A stretch of 64,000 nucleotides of DNA. It comes from Caldora sp965222765. GTDB taxonomy: Bacteria > Cyanobacteriota > Cyanobacteriia > Cyanobacteriales > Coleofasciculaceae. Below are positions 42,443-50,725 of the stretch, one piece after another. The notes under the pieces were generated by a model, which was given only the letters and a program-made list of their open reading frames with translations, was not told where the DNA came from and did no database searches. Position numbers and translations under genes: made by a program. Positions within the stretch are counted from its first letter, which is position 1, and the number at the start of each line of letters is the position of its first letter. The stretch lies in NCBI GenBank assembly GCA_965222765.1, contig CBDCVG010000062.1:1-64000 (forward strand), in the 5' to 3' direction.

Positions 42443-44605
42443 TTAAACCTGAAAGACTTGTTCTTGAATAATTGCTCCGTGCTGCTGTAGAGCCAATAAC
42501 CTTTTTTCAGATATTCCTGAGTGTCGTAAAATTTTGGCTCCATCAAGCTTCGCTTGTTCGATATTGGTGTTAAACAGATTTGCACCAATGAGATTAGCAT
42601 TGCTCAAGTCAGCATCAGTTAGATTGACGTGACGTAGGAGAGTATAGCTCAAATCCGTATTACTTAAATTCGCACCGCTCAAATCGGCACGGCTGAGATT
42701 CGCACTATTAAGATTAGCTCGACTGAGGTTGGCTCGACTAAGGTTGGCACCGTTGAGATTAGCTCCTTTAAGGTTAGCGCTTTGCAGCTCAGTTTGGCTT
42801 AAGTCAGCATCAGTCAGATTTACCTTGCTCAAATCCGCCTTGCTTAAGCAGGCATTTGTGAATTTAGCACCCCTGAGATCTGCATGGCGTAGAATAGTTT
42901 CCCTGAGGTTAGATCTACTAAGGTTAGCACTTTTGAGATTGGCATTCCTGAGATTAGCCTGTCGTAAATTCGTATTGCTCAGTTGAGCTGCTATTAGACT
43001 AGCACCACTGAAATTAACCTGATGTAGTTGAGCACGACGCAGATCAGCATCCCAAAGACTAGCACCGCTTAAATCAGCATTCTGCAAGTGAGCTACTGTT
43101 AATTTTGTACTATTGAGTATGGCATTACTCAAATTGGCTCTTTTGAGTTTGGCAAGACTCAAGTTAGCATTGCTTAGGTTAGCACTGCTCAGGTTAGCAC
43201 CTCGTAGATCAGCATCACTTAAATTAGTACCGCGTATATCAGCACCGCTAAGATCAGCATCCTGCAAGTCAACGCCTTTTAACTGAGGAAAGATGCGGTA
43301 GCTGTCGAAATCGATAATTTTTTTATTATCTGGATTAGCATCTTTTACTTTCACTAAACTATACTGAACATTTTCAGTATAAATAGCAAATACTATGTTA
43401 AAAATTTCCAAAAAATTAATAAACCACTGACATTCATCTTCTGGATAGTTTTCATAATAGCGAATTAATTGAGCAAGGCAAGCATCTAGGTGGTTCCGAA
43501 CATATTTACAGATCAGAATTATTTTCAGTAGCGGAATTACGATATCTAGAGGGCTATTCTGATTAGCGAGTAGTATGAATAATTGAGAAGGTTCCTGGTT
43601 ATCCTCAGTGAGTAAAAATTCAATAACCCTTCTACAGGTTCGTATCAACAAATCAACACTTAATTTTTCTTGATCATATGATTGATAAAGCTCTTTTAAC
43701 TTTTGAGATAAACTTGTATTGAAAACTTCTAGAACATTCTCATTTTTAATAGAAAAAACTAAGTATTTTTGTAGATTCTGCTTGAAATCATAATAAATTA
43801 TATTTTTTGTTTGTTGTATGAATATATTTGCATAGTTAGTATAACTAAACAAAAGATTTTTCGCTACGATTTGTTTAATTAGATTAATTAATCCATCTTC
43901 TTCTATACCTGTGGGATTAATATATTTTTCTTTTGTGCTTTCTTCCTCTAAACTGGGAGAATCACAGCGAACTGTGTACATAGCTAGATCAAAATTGAAC
44001 CTTTCTTTAATTTGTTTTACTGTTTTTCTAGCTAATTCTCGCTGTTCTATCGGATTACTGGTATTGAGGTATTGAGGAACTAATAAATAAGAAGTGAAGC
44101 GATGACTCCAATAGCCATAATTTCGAGTATTGTAGGCAGAAGCAAATAGTTTAATTTCTTGATAGTCTTCACTCTTGATGAAATTTTTCAGCCAACTTCT
44201 CAGAAGCTTTAAATTTTGAACTGACTTGGGCTGATGATTGATTGACTCTCCTAGAGTTTCAATCAGTGTTTGTATTGCTTGATAATTTCTCTTGGAAGAC
44301 CAGTTATTAATCAGAATATAGCAAGTTCTTTTGATAGTATTAACAAAAACTTGCTCCTCTTGATTGACTATAATTTTACCTAGAGCCTGACCTACATTTG
44401 AATTAATTAATTCTTCTCCATCAATAAATAAAGCCTTGAATTCTAACAAAACTGTTTCCGATGGAGATTGATTAACAGTATTTATAAAAAAATCATAAAT
44501 TAATTCCTGAGCTTGCTGAATGACTATAGGATCTAGCCCATTTCCGTCAGCATCAGAACTAAGTCTTGAATTGTTTAGCAAAATACGCCCAGCCATAACA
44601 GGCAA
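42443..44605 (-). CDS. Large protein with C-terminal pentapeptide repeats
   Basis: A 720-aa protein. The first 440 residues are an AT-rich, mostly helical domain I do not recognise (for example NQSPSETVLLEFKALFIDGE, FTSYLLVPQYLNTSNP). The C-terminal 250 residues hold about 48 pentapeptides and end with SEKRLLALQQHGAIIQE. This tail is shared with two other pentapeptide proteins here. The large N-terminal part may be an effector or sensor and the beta helix a binding surface (inference). Confidence 0.85.
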   Translation of the reverse strand: MPVMAGRILLNNSRLSSDADGNGLDPIVIQQAQELIYDFFINTVNQSPSETVLLEFKALFIDGEELINSNVGQALGKIIVNQEEQVFVNTIKRTCYILINNWSSKRNYQAIQTLIETLGESINHQPKSVQNLKLLRSWLKNFIKSEDYQEIKLFASAYNTRNYGYWSHRFTSYLLVPQYLNTSNPIEQRELARKTVKQIKERFNFDLAMYTVRCDSPSLEEESTKEKYINPTGIEEDGLINLIKQIVAKNLLFSYTNYANIFIQQTKNIIYYDFKQNLQKYLVFSIKNENVLEVFNTSLSQKLKELYQSYDQEKLSVDLLIRTCRRVIEFLLTEDNQEPSQLFILLANQNSPLDIVIPLLKIILICKYVRNHLDACLAQLIRYYENYPEDECQWFINFLEIFNIVFAIYTENVQYSLVKVKDANPDNKKIIDFDSYRIFPQLKGVDLQDADLSGADIRGTNLSDADLRGANLSSANLSNANLSLAKLKRANLSNAILNSTKLTVAHLQNADLSGASLWDADLRRAQLHQVNFSGASLIAAQLSNTNLRQANLRNANLKSANLSRSNLRETILRHADLRGAKFTNACLSKADLSKVNLTDADLSQTELQSANLKGANLNGANLSRANLSRANLNSANLSRADLSGANLSNTDLSYTLLRHVNLTDADLSNANLIGANLFNTNIEQAKLDGAKILRHSGISEKRLLALQQHGAIIQEQVFQV

Positions 44606-44937
44606 GAAAGATAGCTTTTATAACTATAATATCAAGATTTTGAAGAAATAATTAAGAATCTGTTTTAGCAGAGTTCTGATTTTTAGGCATGGTTATTAGT
44701 TTGTTGATTTTTAGGTATTGATAGTCAGGTCTTATATTCTACCTCTTGGAACTCAAAAAGACATCAACCTTCAGATATAGAAAATATTAAATTTTTACTC
44801 AAATTGCCATGACCATAATTGAATAGAGAATATTTTTTGCTCAAAGAATATTCCTGTCAATGATTGATAAATGTAACATAATGTAAAAACAATTCAAAAT
44901 ACCGATAAATATCTTGAGAAATAACAACGGATGTTTA
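44606..44937. other. AT-rich intergenic region
   Basis: No gene, palindrome or repeat is recognised. It should contain the promoter of the 720-aa protein's gene. Confidence 0.4.
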
Positions 44938-45180
44938 TCACTTTTTGTACTCCCCAGAGCGCCCCCTCATCGTATATTGTCCGTGGATATTAACAGAATA
45001 GGGAACTAAATAAGTGAGCAATCCAGACAACCAGCGCTCGCTCGTCATCTTACCTTGCACCAGCGCTGAGCCGTGATTGATGGTAAAGAGTATTGAACCA
45101 ACAACTAGAGACACCTTCAGTGCCATTGGCATCAACTCTTTGTCGAACAGAGCAGCACAAAATTCTTTCAGGGATTTCAT
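44938..45180 (-). CDS. NrtS-like small membrane protein (nitrate/nitrite transport)
   Basis: An 80-aa protein with two predicted TM segments: ALKVSLVVGSILFTINHGSAL and RWLSGLLTYLVPYSVNIHG. The pattern (V-G-S/T-x-L-x-x-I-N-x-G, then W-L-x-x-L-T-Y-L-V-P-Y) fits NrtS, a small nitrate/nitrite transporter described in cyanobacteria. The assignment is from memory of the pattern. The gene is followed by heptamer arrays at its 5' side. Confidence 0.65.
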   Translation of the reverse strand: MKSLKEFCAALFDKELMPMALKVSLVVGSILFTINHGSALVQGKMTSERWLSGLLTYLVPYSVNIHGQYTMRGRSGEYKK

Positions 45181-45185
45181 CTTGG

Positions 45186-45312
45186 AAAATTGCTTAATTG
45201 CTAATTGCTAATTGAGAATTGCTAATTGAGAATTGCTAATTGAGAATTGGAAGTGTCTTCTTTGGGACTTCTAACTCCCTCAGCTTCCCCAGCTTCCCCA
45301 GCTCCCCAGAAT
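45186..45312. repeat. TTGCTAA/TTGAGAA heptamers and CTCCCCAG octamers
   Basis: About nine heptamers alternating between TTGCTAA and TTGAGAA, followed by CAGCTTCCCCAG-type octamers up to the end of nadD. Confidence 0.85.
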
Positions 45313-45321
45313 CACAGCTCC

Positions 45322-45918
45322 CTATTCCAAGGAAGTCTGGTTCTGGAATTTGTACAGCTGTTCTTGTTGGATATAGTCTTCAATGGTAGCCGTTACAGCT
45401 TTAGTATCTCCCTCGTTACGATATCCTGTAGAGGAAACTGCCGGTACTTGCACATCCGCGATCGCAATTTCTGCTCCTAGTTTCCTGAGCTGCTCTAAAT
45501 TTTGCTCCTTGATGGCATATCCTGGACGAGGTACTACGTGCAATCCCACTTGGTGTAACAGTTTTTCAATTTGATACCACTGAGGCATTTGAGATAACAA
45601 ATCAGAACCAACTACCAGGGTTAGTTCTGGTTCTATTCCCCATTGCTGTCTCACTTTAGCTACTGTTTCCAAAGTTCTGGGACTACTCAGGGTTGGATAG
45701 ACTCCCAGGTTCTGGTAGGGGGAGTCAATCTCATCTATTAGTAACCGTAACATTTGCGATCGCTGTTCTAGAGTAGTTTGGTGAGATTTAAAAGGATTAT
45801 CCGATGCCCAAACTATTACCTGCTTGTAGTGGTGGGAAAGCCAGCTCAGAATCGCTTGATGAGCAGCAGTTGGCGGATCGGCACTAGTACCAAACAATGC
45901 TATTTTGTCATTTGTCAT
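45322..45918 (-). CDS. nadD: Nicotinate-nucleotide adenylyltransferase (NadD)
   Basis: A 198-aa nucleotidyltransferase. The N-terminal GTSADPPTAAHQAIL holds the HxGH-type site (T/H in this family), followed by NPFKSHQTTLEQRSQML. The C-terminal SSTGYRNEGD replaces the classical SSTxIR. It makes deamido-NAD in NAD synthesis. The start ATG is formed inside the last unit of an AAATAAC heptamer array (AAATGAC), so there is no Shine-Dalgarno sequence. Confidence 0.9.
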   Translation of the reverse strand: MTNDKIALFGTSADPPTAAHQAILSWLSHHYKQVIVWASDNPFKSHQTTLEQRSQMLRLLIDEIDSPYQNLGVYPTLSSPRTLETVAKVRQQWGIEPELTLVVGSDLLSQMPQWYQIEKLLHQVGLHVVPRPGYAIKEQNLEQLRKLGAEIAIADVQVPAVSSTGYRNEGDTKAVTATIEDYIQQEQLYKFQNQTSLE

Positions 45919-46018
45919 TTGTTATTTGTTATTTGTTATTTGTTATTTGTTATTTGTTGTTTGAGGATTGTCTCCCCATCTCCCCAGCAGCTCACCATCT
46001 CCCTATCTCCTCCCTTGC
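45908..46018. repeat. GTTATTT heptamers and CCCCATCT octamers, containing the nadD start
   Basis: Seven units of TTATTTG/GTTATTT followed by CTCCCCATCTCC octamers. The nadD initiation codon is in the first unit. The array separates nadD from the divergent HpnP-like gene. Confidence 0.9.
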
Positions 46019-46066
46019 AGTTACGGTTAAAATACTCACATTGACTGTTGTGAGGAGGGAGTTGAG

Positions 46067-47710
46067 ATGACGGCTACTACAGTAAAGTCTTTTGAGCAGC
46101 CAGTTCCGGAAAAAACTACCGGGAGAACTCCCTATGTTCCCCGCCATCACCGACGCATCCTTTGTTTGTTTCCCAAGTACAGCCGCTCTTTTGGCACTCT
46201 TCATCACGCCTACCCTCTAATGGGCAAGAAAGTGCAGGCTTTTATGCCACCTCAGGGTATTTTACTAGTAGCTTCCTACTTACCTCAAGAGTGGGAGGTG
46301 CGTTTTCTTGATCAGAATGTGCGGTTGGCAACTCAAGCTGATTATCAGTGGGCAGATGTCGTAATTGTCAGTGGCATGCACATTCAGCGTCCCCAGATTA
46401 ATAAGATTAATCAACTTGCTCATCAAGCAGGGAAAATCACTGTTGTCGGTGGCCCTTCGGTATCTGGTTGCCCTGAATATTACCCTGAGTTTGATATTGT
46501 ACATATAGGGGAACTCGGAGACGCCACAGATAAGATGATTGAGTACTTAGACCAACATCACGAACGTCCTCCTCAACAAATTCGCTTGGAAACAAAGGAA
46601 CGCTTGCCCCTGAGTGAGTTTCCCATTCCTGCCTATCATCTGCTAGATATCAACCAATATTTTCTGGCTAATATTCAGTTTTCTAGTGGTTGCCCCTATC
46701 GCTGTGAATTTTGTGATATTCCTGAACTCTATGGTCGTAATCCTCGTCTTAAGACTCCTGAACAGGTACTCGCTGAATTGGATGCGATTAGGGCAGCAGG
46801 GAATCCAGGTTCAGTGTACTTTGTTGATGATAACTTTGTCGGCAATCGCCGTGCAGTAATGGAACTGCTACCTCACTTGATTGACTGGCAAAAGCGCAAT
46901 GGCTATCCCCTGCAATTTGCCTGTGAAGCTACTTTGAATATGGCTCAAAGTCCCAAGTTGCTAGAAATGATGCGGGAAGCCTATTTTTGTACGGTTTTTT
47001 GTGGTATTGAAACACCGGAAACAGATGCACTCAAGGCGATTTCTAAGCAACAGAATCTCAGTATGCCGATTCTGGAAGCAATTAAGACTTTAAATAGCTA
47101 TGGTATGGAGGTAGTATCGGGCATCATTATTGGACTGGATACTGATACACCGGATACGGCAGAACGGATTCTGGAATTTATTCGCTTGTCTCAGATTCCG
47201 ATGCTAACGATTAATTTGCTCCATGCTTTACCTCGGACTCCTTTATGGCGTAGGTTGCAAGAAGAAGGAAGGCTGTTATTAGAAACTAATCGGGAGTCGA
47301 ATGTTGAGTTTTTGCTGCCCTATGAGCAGGTGATTGCTATGTGGCGTCGTTGTATTACTGAAGCCTATCAACCAGAGTTTTTGTATGAGCGGTTTGCCTA
47401 CAACGCCCAGCATACTTATCCCAACCGGATAGAAGTTCCTAATAGTCCAGCTCGTACTTCTTCGGCAAATATTCGCAAAGGCTTGACTTATTTGGCAAAT
47501 ATTTTGCTCAGGGTAGGTTTGTTGAGTAACTACCGCGAGACTTTCTGGAGCATGGCTCTACCAGCACTGAAATCTGGGAATATTGAACGCATCATCCACA
47601 TTGGTTTAGTTGGTCATCATTTAATTAAGTTTGCTGCTGAATGTGTTAGAGGAGATGAATCTGCTTCGTTCTATTCCCAGAAGTTGCGGGATGCTCAAGC
47701 ACTTAGTTAA
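46067..47710 (+). CDS. hpnP: B12-binding radical SAM protein, probable hopanoid C-2 methylase (HpnP)
   Basis: A 547-aa protein. An N-terminal B12-binding domain (about 30-170) with PPQGILLVASYLPQEWEVRF and VVGGPSVSGCPEYYPEFD is followed by a radical-SAM domain with CPYRCEFC (about 209-216), YGRNPRLKTPEQ and YFVDDNFVGNRRAVM, then a DUF4070 region ending in ASFYSQKLRDA. The order and motifs match HpnP, which methylates hopanoids at C-2, as I remember it from Rhodopseudomonas. Other DUF4070 radical SAM methylases are possible. A GAGGAGG stands 7 bases before the ATG. Confidence 0.8.
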   Translation: MTATTVKSFEQPVPEKTTGRTPYVPRHHRRILCLFPKYSRSFGTLHHAYPLMGKKVQAFMPPQGILLVASYLPQEWEVRFLDQNVRLATQADYQWADVVIVSGMHIQRPQINKINQLAHQAGKITVVGGPSVSGCPEYYPEFDIVHIGELGDATDKMIEYLDQHHERPPQQIRLETKERLPLSEFPIPAYHLLDINQYFLANIQFSSGCPYRCEFCDIPELYGRNPRLKTPEQVLAELDAIRAAGNPGSVYFVDDNFVGNRRAVMELLPHLIDWQKRNGYPLQFACEATLNMAQSPKLLEMMREAYFCTVFCGIETPETDALKAISKQQNLSMPILEAIKTLNSYGMEVVSGIIIGLDTDTPDTAERILEFIRLSQIPMLTINLLHALPRTPLWRRLQEEGRLLLETNRESNVEFLLPYEQVIAMWRRCITEAYQPEFLYERFAYNAQHTYPNRIEVPNSPARTSSANIRKGLTYLANILLRVGLLSNYRETFWSMALPALKSGNIERIIHIGLVGHHLIKFAAECVRGDESASFYSQKLRDAQALS

Positions 47711-47711
47711 G

Positions 47712-47879
47712 AGGAGCAAGAACATTAGAGCAGAAGGCATCAGGCAATTATCGGTCTTAGGAACTAGGACTGCTGCTGAGGGAGGGGATGTAAGATCAAA
47801 AGGTGGGCGTAAGTCTGTCTTGAGACATTCCCCTGTGAATTCAGAAGCCTACGCTGTACCCAAAGGATCACCGTAGGTA
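47712..47879 (+). pseudogene. tnpB 3' fragment with its element end
   Basis: Starts one base after the HpnP stop. The frame reads RAEGIRQLSVLGTRTAAEGG, then VRSKGGRKSVLRHSPV and EAYAVPKGSP, which is the tail of one cyanobacterial TnpB type (from memory). It is followed by CCTACG...CGTAGG and TAGTTCAC, as expected of the element's right end. The rest of the gene is missing. Confidence 0.6.
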
Positions 47880-47918
47880 GTTCACACATCTAATTCACAT
47901 TATGAGTAATGTGACGTA

Positions 47919-47946
47919 CTCACACCTCTCTTCGAGTAGGTGTGAG
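47919..47946 (-). ncRNA. Hairpin end of the IS605 element, candidate omega-RNA scaffold
   Basis: CTCACACCT and AGGTGTGAG form a 9-bp stem, 14 bases downstream of the tnpB stop. In characterised elements the tnpB 3' end and right end are transcribed as the guide (omega/re) RNA. Location and structure fit, but transcription is inferred. Confidence 0.4.
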
Positions 47947-47959
47947 CTTCTCAGCGACT

Positions 47960-49144
47960 CTAGGCAACCCCAGACATTGACTGAGCTTTTTTAGACAGGT
48001 CGTGCGTCCCACGATTCCTGATGTTGATTGCGGCATTGTGGTCGCGACACATAGAAGTATGACAAACCGGGCAATTATGTATTCTCTGCGATAGCGGTTT
48101 CTTGACTTTATGACCACAATTAGAGCATTCTTGAGAAGTTCCATGAGGCTTTACTGGGACTACCAACAAACCAGCATTTTCGGCTTTGTTTGTAAGTATT
48201 GAGATGAATTGCCCCCAGCCTGCATCATGGATACTTTTAGCCAGTATAGTTCTAGCTAGTCCTTTTATATTAAGCTTTTCAACTACTACTACATCATATT
48301 TTTCTATCAGTTGATTAGCCGTTTTGAAATGAAAGTCCTTTCTGGTATCAGCTACTTTTTTATGTTGTTTACCTAGTTTTTGAACAGCTTTTTTACGTCT
48401 ATTAGAACCTTTTTTACGGCGAGAAACACGTTTTTGAGCTTTACGTAATTTGCGTTCTGCGCTCCTTAGATACTTAGGGGCTTTGATTCGTTCGTTCTCA
48501 GAAGTTACCAAAAAGTCATGTAATCCGACGTCAATGCCAACAATTTTGTCAGCCTTGAAGTCAGGTTTAATTGAAGGAACTGTTTGGTCATCCAAGCTCA
48601 AAGTTACATAATAACCATCGGCTTTTTTAGTGACCGATACAGTTTTGATTACAAACCCATCTGGAATAGGGCGATGAACAATTACTTTGACATCACCAAT
48701 TTTGGAAAGAGTGATTTTATTGCCAACAAAATGCTCTTGCTTGAATTGAGGATAAGTAAAAGTTTTATAACGACCTTTAGCCTTGAATCTAGGACGACCC
48801 AACTTTTTACCATTGACATCACCTTTAAGCCATCTAACAAAAGCTAATTCAACTTTTTTTGGTACTTCTTGTAGCACCTGTGAATGAACATTTTTGTACC
48901 AAGGACGCTCCTTTTTAAGTTGTTTGAGACTAGCTTGTTGGCTAAAACGGGTAGGTTTTTCTTTTAACTCTGGGAGATGACAAACAAGTGGGCATCTATC
49001 AATCGAACAACGATTTTGCTCATACCAATCAAACCTTTGAGCCAATTCATAGTTGTACTGGCATCGCAACATATCAAGAGTATTATCTATTTTTTCTTGC
49101 TGTTCTTGATTGGGCTTAATTCTGTATTGATATGCAATCCGCAC
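47960..49144 (-). CDS. tnpB: TnpB RNA-guided nuclease/transposon-associated protein
   Basis: A 394-aa protein of full TnpB length. The RuvC-type residues are present: Asp in VGIDVGLHDFLV (about 208), Glu in VVVEKLNIKGLA (about 287) and Asp in CRDHNAAINIRNRG (about 368). The zinc ribbon has C-x2-C (CSNCG) and C-x2-C (CPVCH). The N-terminus MRIAYQYRIKPNQEQQEKID is the usual helix-turn-helix-like opening. TnpB of such elements is an RNA-guided DNA endonuclease. Since the TnpA partner is broken, the element cannot move by itself. Confidence 0.93.
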   Translation of the reverse strand: MRIAYQYRIKPNQEQQEKIDNTLDMLRCQYNYELAQRFDWYEQNRCSIDRCPLVCHLPELKEKPTRFSQQASLKQLKKERPWYKNVHSQVLQEVPKKVELAFVRWLKGDVNGKKLGRPRFKAKGRYKTFTYPQFKQEHFVGNKITLSKIGDVKVIVHRPIPDGFVIKTVSVTKKADGYYVTLSLDDQTVPSIKPDFKADKIVGIDVGLHDFLVTSENERIKAPKYLRSAERKLRKAQKRVSRRKKGSNRRKKAVQKLGKQHKKVADTRKDFHFKTANQLIEKYDVVVVEKLNIKGLARTILAKSIHDAGWGQFISILTNKAENAGLLVVPVKPHGTSQECSNCGHKVKKPLSQRIHNCPVCHTSMCRDHNAAINIRNRGTHDLSKKAQSMSGVA

Positions 49145-49220
49145 TTGCTTATCACCTCCTTAATTAATTAGTGTTGCTATATTAGCATACACTAATTTCA
49201 ATAAATATTACGTAATTCTC

Positions 49221-49474
49221 ATGAAAAATGATTTTGTCACTAAAGGACGCTCTGTCAGTGACTTGAAAGTACATCTGGTTTTAGTTACAAAATATAGACG
49301 TAAAGCCTTTACTGGAGAGATCTTAGAAAGACTTCACGTCATTATGGAAGAATTGTTATTTAAATATACTGGAAAGATGTATTTTGGAGTGGTTCTTATT
49401 TCGTAGCTAGTTGTGGCGGTGTAACGATTTCAACTCTACAGAAATATATCGAAGGCCAACAAAAACCTGAATAA
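49221..49474 (+). pseudogene. tnpA (IS200 HUH transposase), internally deleted
   Basis: The first 45 codons (VHLVLVTKYRRKAFTGEILE, RLHVIMEELL) match the start of the IS200 transposase. After about 49376 another frame gives WSGSYFVASCGGVTISTLQK and stops at 49474, the normal C-terminus. The middle, with the HUH metal site, is missing. The remaining coding capacity is about 85 codons against about 140 in the family. Confidence 0.85.
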
Positions 49475-50050
49475 TGTTCGCCTCCTCCACATATTTCCTC
49501 CCTCGCTACGCATTGGTCGGAAATATTGTCGTCGTCTCACTCGCATTCATCCCACACCTCCCTTCGGGTAGGATGTGGGACTTCTGCTGTTATTGTTAAA
49601 ATTTAGATGGAAGCGTGGCATCAGATTAGTGCTCGCAATGAACAAAGGAAAACTGCGAGCGCAAGTTTTAATACCATTGCCGGGATTCATTAGGTTGAAA
49701 AATAGAAAAAACCATGACCTAACTGTTACTACGAAATACAATGTTTCAATCCCGTTAGGATTCATTCAGTTGAAAATCACTTTCCTCATCCCCAATAGAT
49801 TATTTTAATCCATGTTTCAATCCCCAGGATATTTGAAAAGTCACGCTCAACCCTGCACTTCGTTAATCAGGAGGAAAACTGATGAGGAAATTACTGAAAT
49901 TTTTGATGAAATAGATAGGGCAAGTCATATCGCGCTTAGCTCGTGAGCAAATCGCGTTGTTTATCTGAACTTGATATTAGAAATAGCCGCAGCAATAGCT
50001 TGGGCAAATTATCGCGTCGATAGGAAGGGATATTTGGTTCATGATAAATT
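49475..50050. other. Accessory intergenic region
   Basis: It contains the element end hairpin at 49551-49579 and the CRISPR-like relic at 49665-49839. A frame at about 49874-50054 reads TDEEITEIFDEIDRASHIAL, SS, stop, then NRVVYLNLILEIAAAIAWAN and ends at a TAA. It looks like the C-terminal end of an unknown gene interrupted by a stop codon. No start codon is seen. Confidence 0.4.
49665..49839. CRISPR. Three-copy degenerate CRISPR-like array
   Basis: A central unit GTTTCAATCCCGTTAGGATT, continuing CATTCAGTTGAAAA (49743-49776, 34 bases), has a diverged copy at 49665-49701 and a shortened copy at 49814-49839. The intervening spacers are 41 and 37 bases and are unrelated to each other. GTTTCAATCCC at one end and GTTGAAA at the other are typical of cyanobacterial CRISPR repeats. 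No cas gene is present in the window. Three imperfect copies only, so a relic or solo array. Confidence 0.5.
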
Positions 50051-50404
50051 TTAAAATACCCCAATTGCTACCTGAATTGCTTGTTGAATTCTTGCTAAAG
50101 ATTCAGGGGCCACTGCACCATAAGGACCACGTTCTAAATAAATTTTGCGGACGGCTGAAATGTTATCGCATAATGCCAGAGAATCAGATTCGAGTCCGCC
50201 TTCCCCGCACCGAATTAAAACACGAGTTGGGGTTTCACCGCTAGTCAAGTCGCTAGTAAAGGGAATAATCAGTACATCTCCCTTAAATTGATTGCGTACA
50301 TTGATAGAAACGACAACAGCAGGACGTTTTTTTGTATCTCCCAGGGTTCGCAGTGCTTTAACTAGGTAGACTTCTCCTTGACGAGGGTAGGTATCGGTTG
50401 TCAC
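50051..50404 (-). CDS. mazF: MazF/PemK-type mRNA interferase toxin
   Basis: A 117-aa protein with the MazF order: RQGEVYLVKALRTLGDTKKR, then PAVVVSINVRN, VLIIPFTSDLTSGETPTRVL and SLALCDNISAVRKIYLERGP. The R-P-A/V-V-V and the S/T-D residues correspond to the catalytic surface. It is preceded by its antitoxin gene with a gap of one base, so translation is coupled. Family members cut single-stranded RNA at short sequences. Confidence 0.92.
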   Translation of the reverse strand: MTTDTYPRQGEVYLVKALRTLGDTKKRPAVVVSINVRNQFKGDVLIIPFTSDLTSGETPTRVLIRCGEGGLESDSLALCDNISAVRKIYLERGPYGAVAPESLARIQQAIQVAIGVF

Positions 50405-50405
50405 T

Positions 50406-50660
50406 TCAAAGTCCTTCCTCTTCTAAGATTTCTTCCATTTGTTCTTGGGAAAATTGCGCCCACTCCTCTTCACGTTTAATATCGGACTGGCAGAGATTTT
50501 TGTAAAACTTCCGTAATTGTGCTTCAATTTGCTGTTTGCGCCACAAGCGCAATCCTTGTTCAACAGCAGCAGAACGGTTAGTGGTTAGTTGGTCGATTTC
50601 TTGGAGTAGCTGGGAATCAACGGTGATGGAAATACGCTGTTTTTGGTAGTTGAGAGCCAT
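50406..50660 (-). CDS. mazE: MazE-type ribbon-helix-helix antitoxin
   Basis: An 84-aa protein. The N-terminus QRISITVDSQLLQEIDQLT, followed by TNRSAAVEQGLRLW, is the ribbon-helix-helix DNA-binding domain. The C-terminus is strongly acidic (EEEWAQFSQEQMEEILEEEG) and binds the toxin. It stands directly upstream of mazF on the same strand and should autoregulate the operon. Confidence 0.9.
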   Translation of the reverse strand: MALNYQKQRISITVDSQLLQEIDQLTTNRSAAVEQGLRLWRKQQIEAQLRKFYKNLCQSDIKREEEWAQFSQEQMEEILEEEGL

Positions 50661-50725
50661 AGAAGCCTCAGTTAGGATTGGTTAGAATCATACAGAAAGT
50701 ATTATTCATTATCATACTAAGCTTT

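Larger units (their letters stand above)
47890..49590 (-). mobile_element. IS200/IS605-family element
   Basis: Contains an intact tnpB on the minus strand and a truncated tnpA on the plus strand, diverging. Similar hairpin sequences in the same orientation (ACACCTC-CTTCG-GTAGG-TGTG) stand at 47919-47946 and 49551-49579. They probably mark the two ends, or ends of two nested copies. The exact boundaries are not certain. Confidence 0.7.

Noticed and set aside
45919..46066. Cobalamin riboswitch upstream of the B12-dependent hpnP-like gene
   Set aside because: The whole gap is heptamer and octamer repeat plus a short leader; no B12-box-like sequence was seen.
48584..48847. Plus-strand frame inside tnpB
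   Set aside because: Antisense to a gene with intact catalytic motifs; no independent support.
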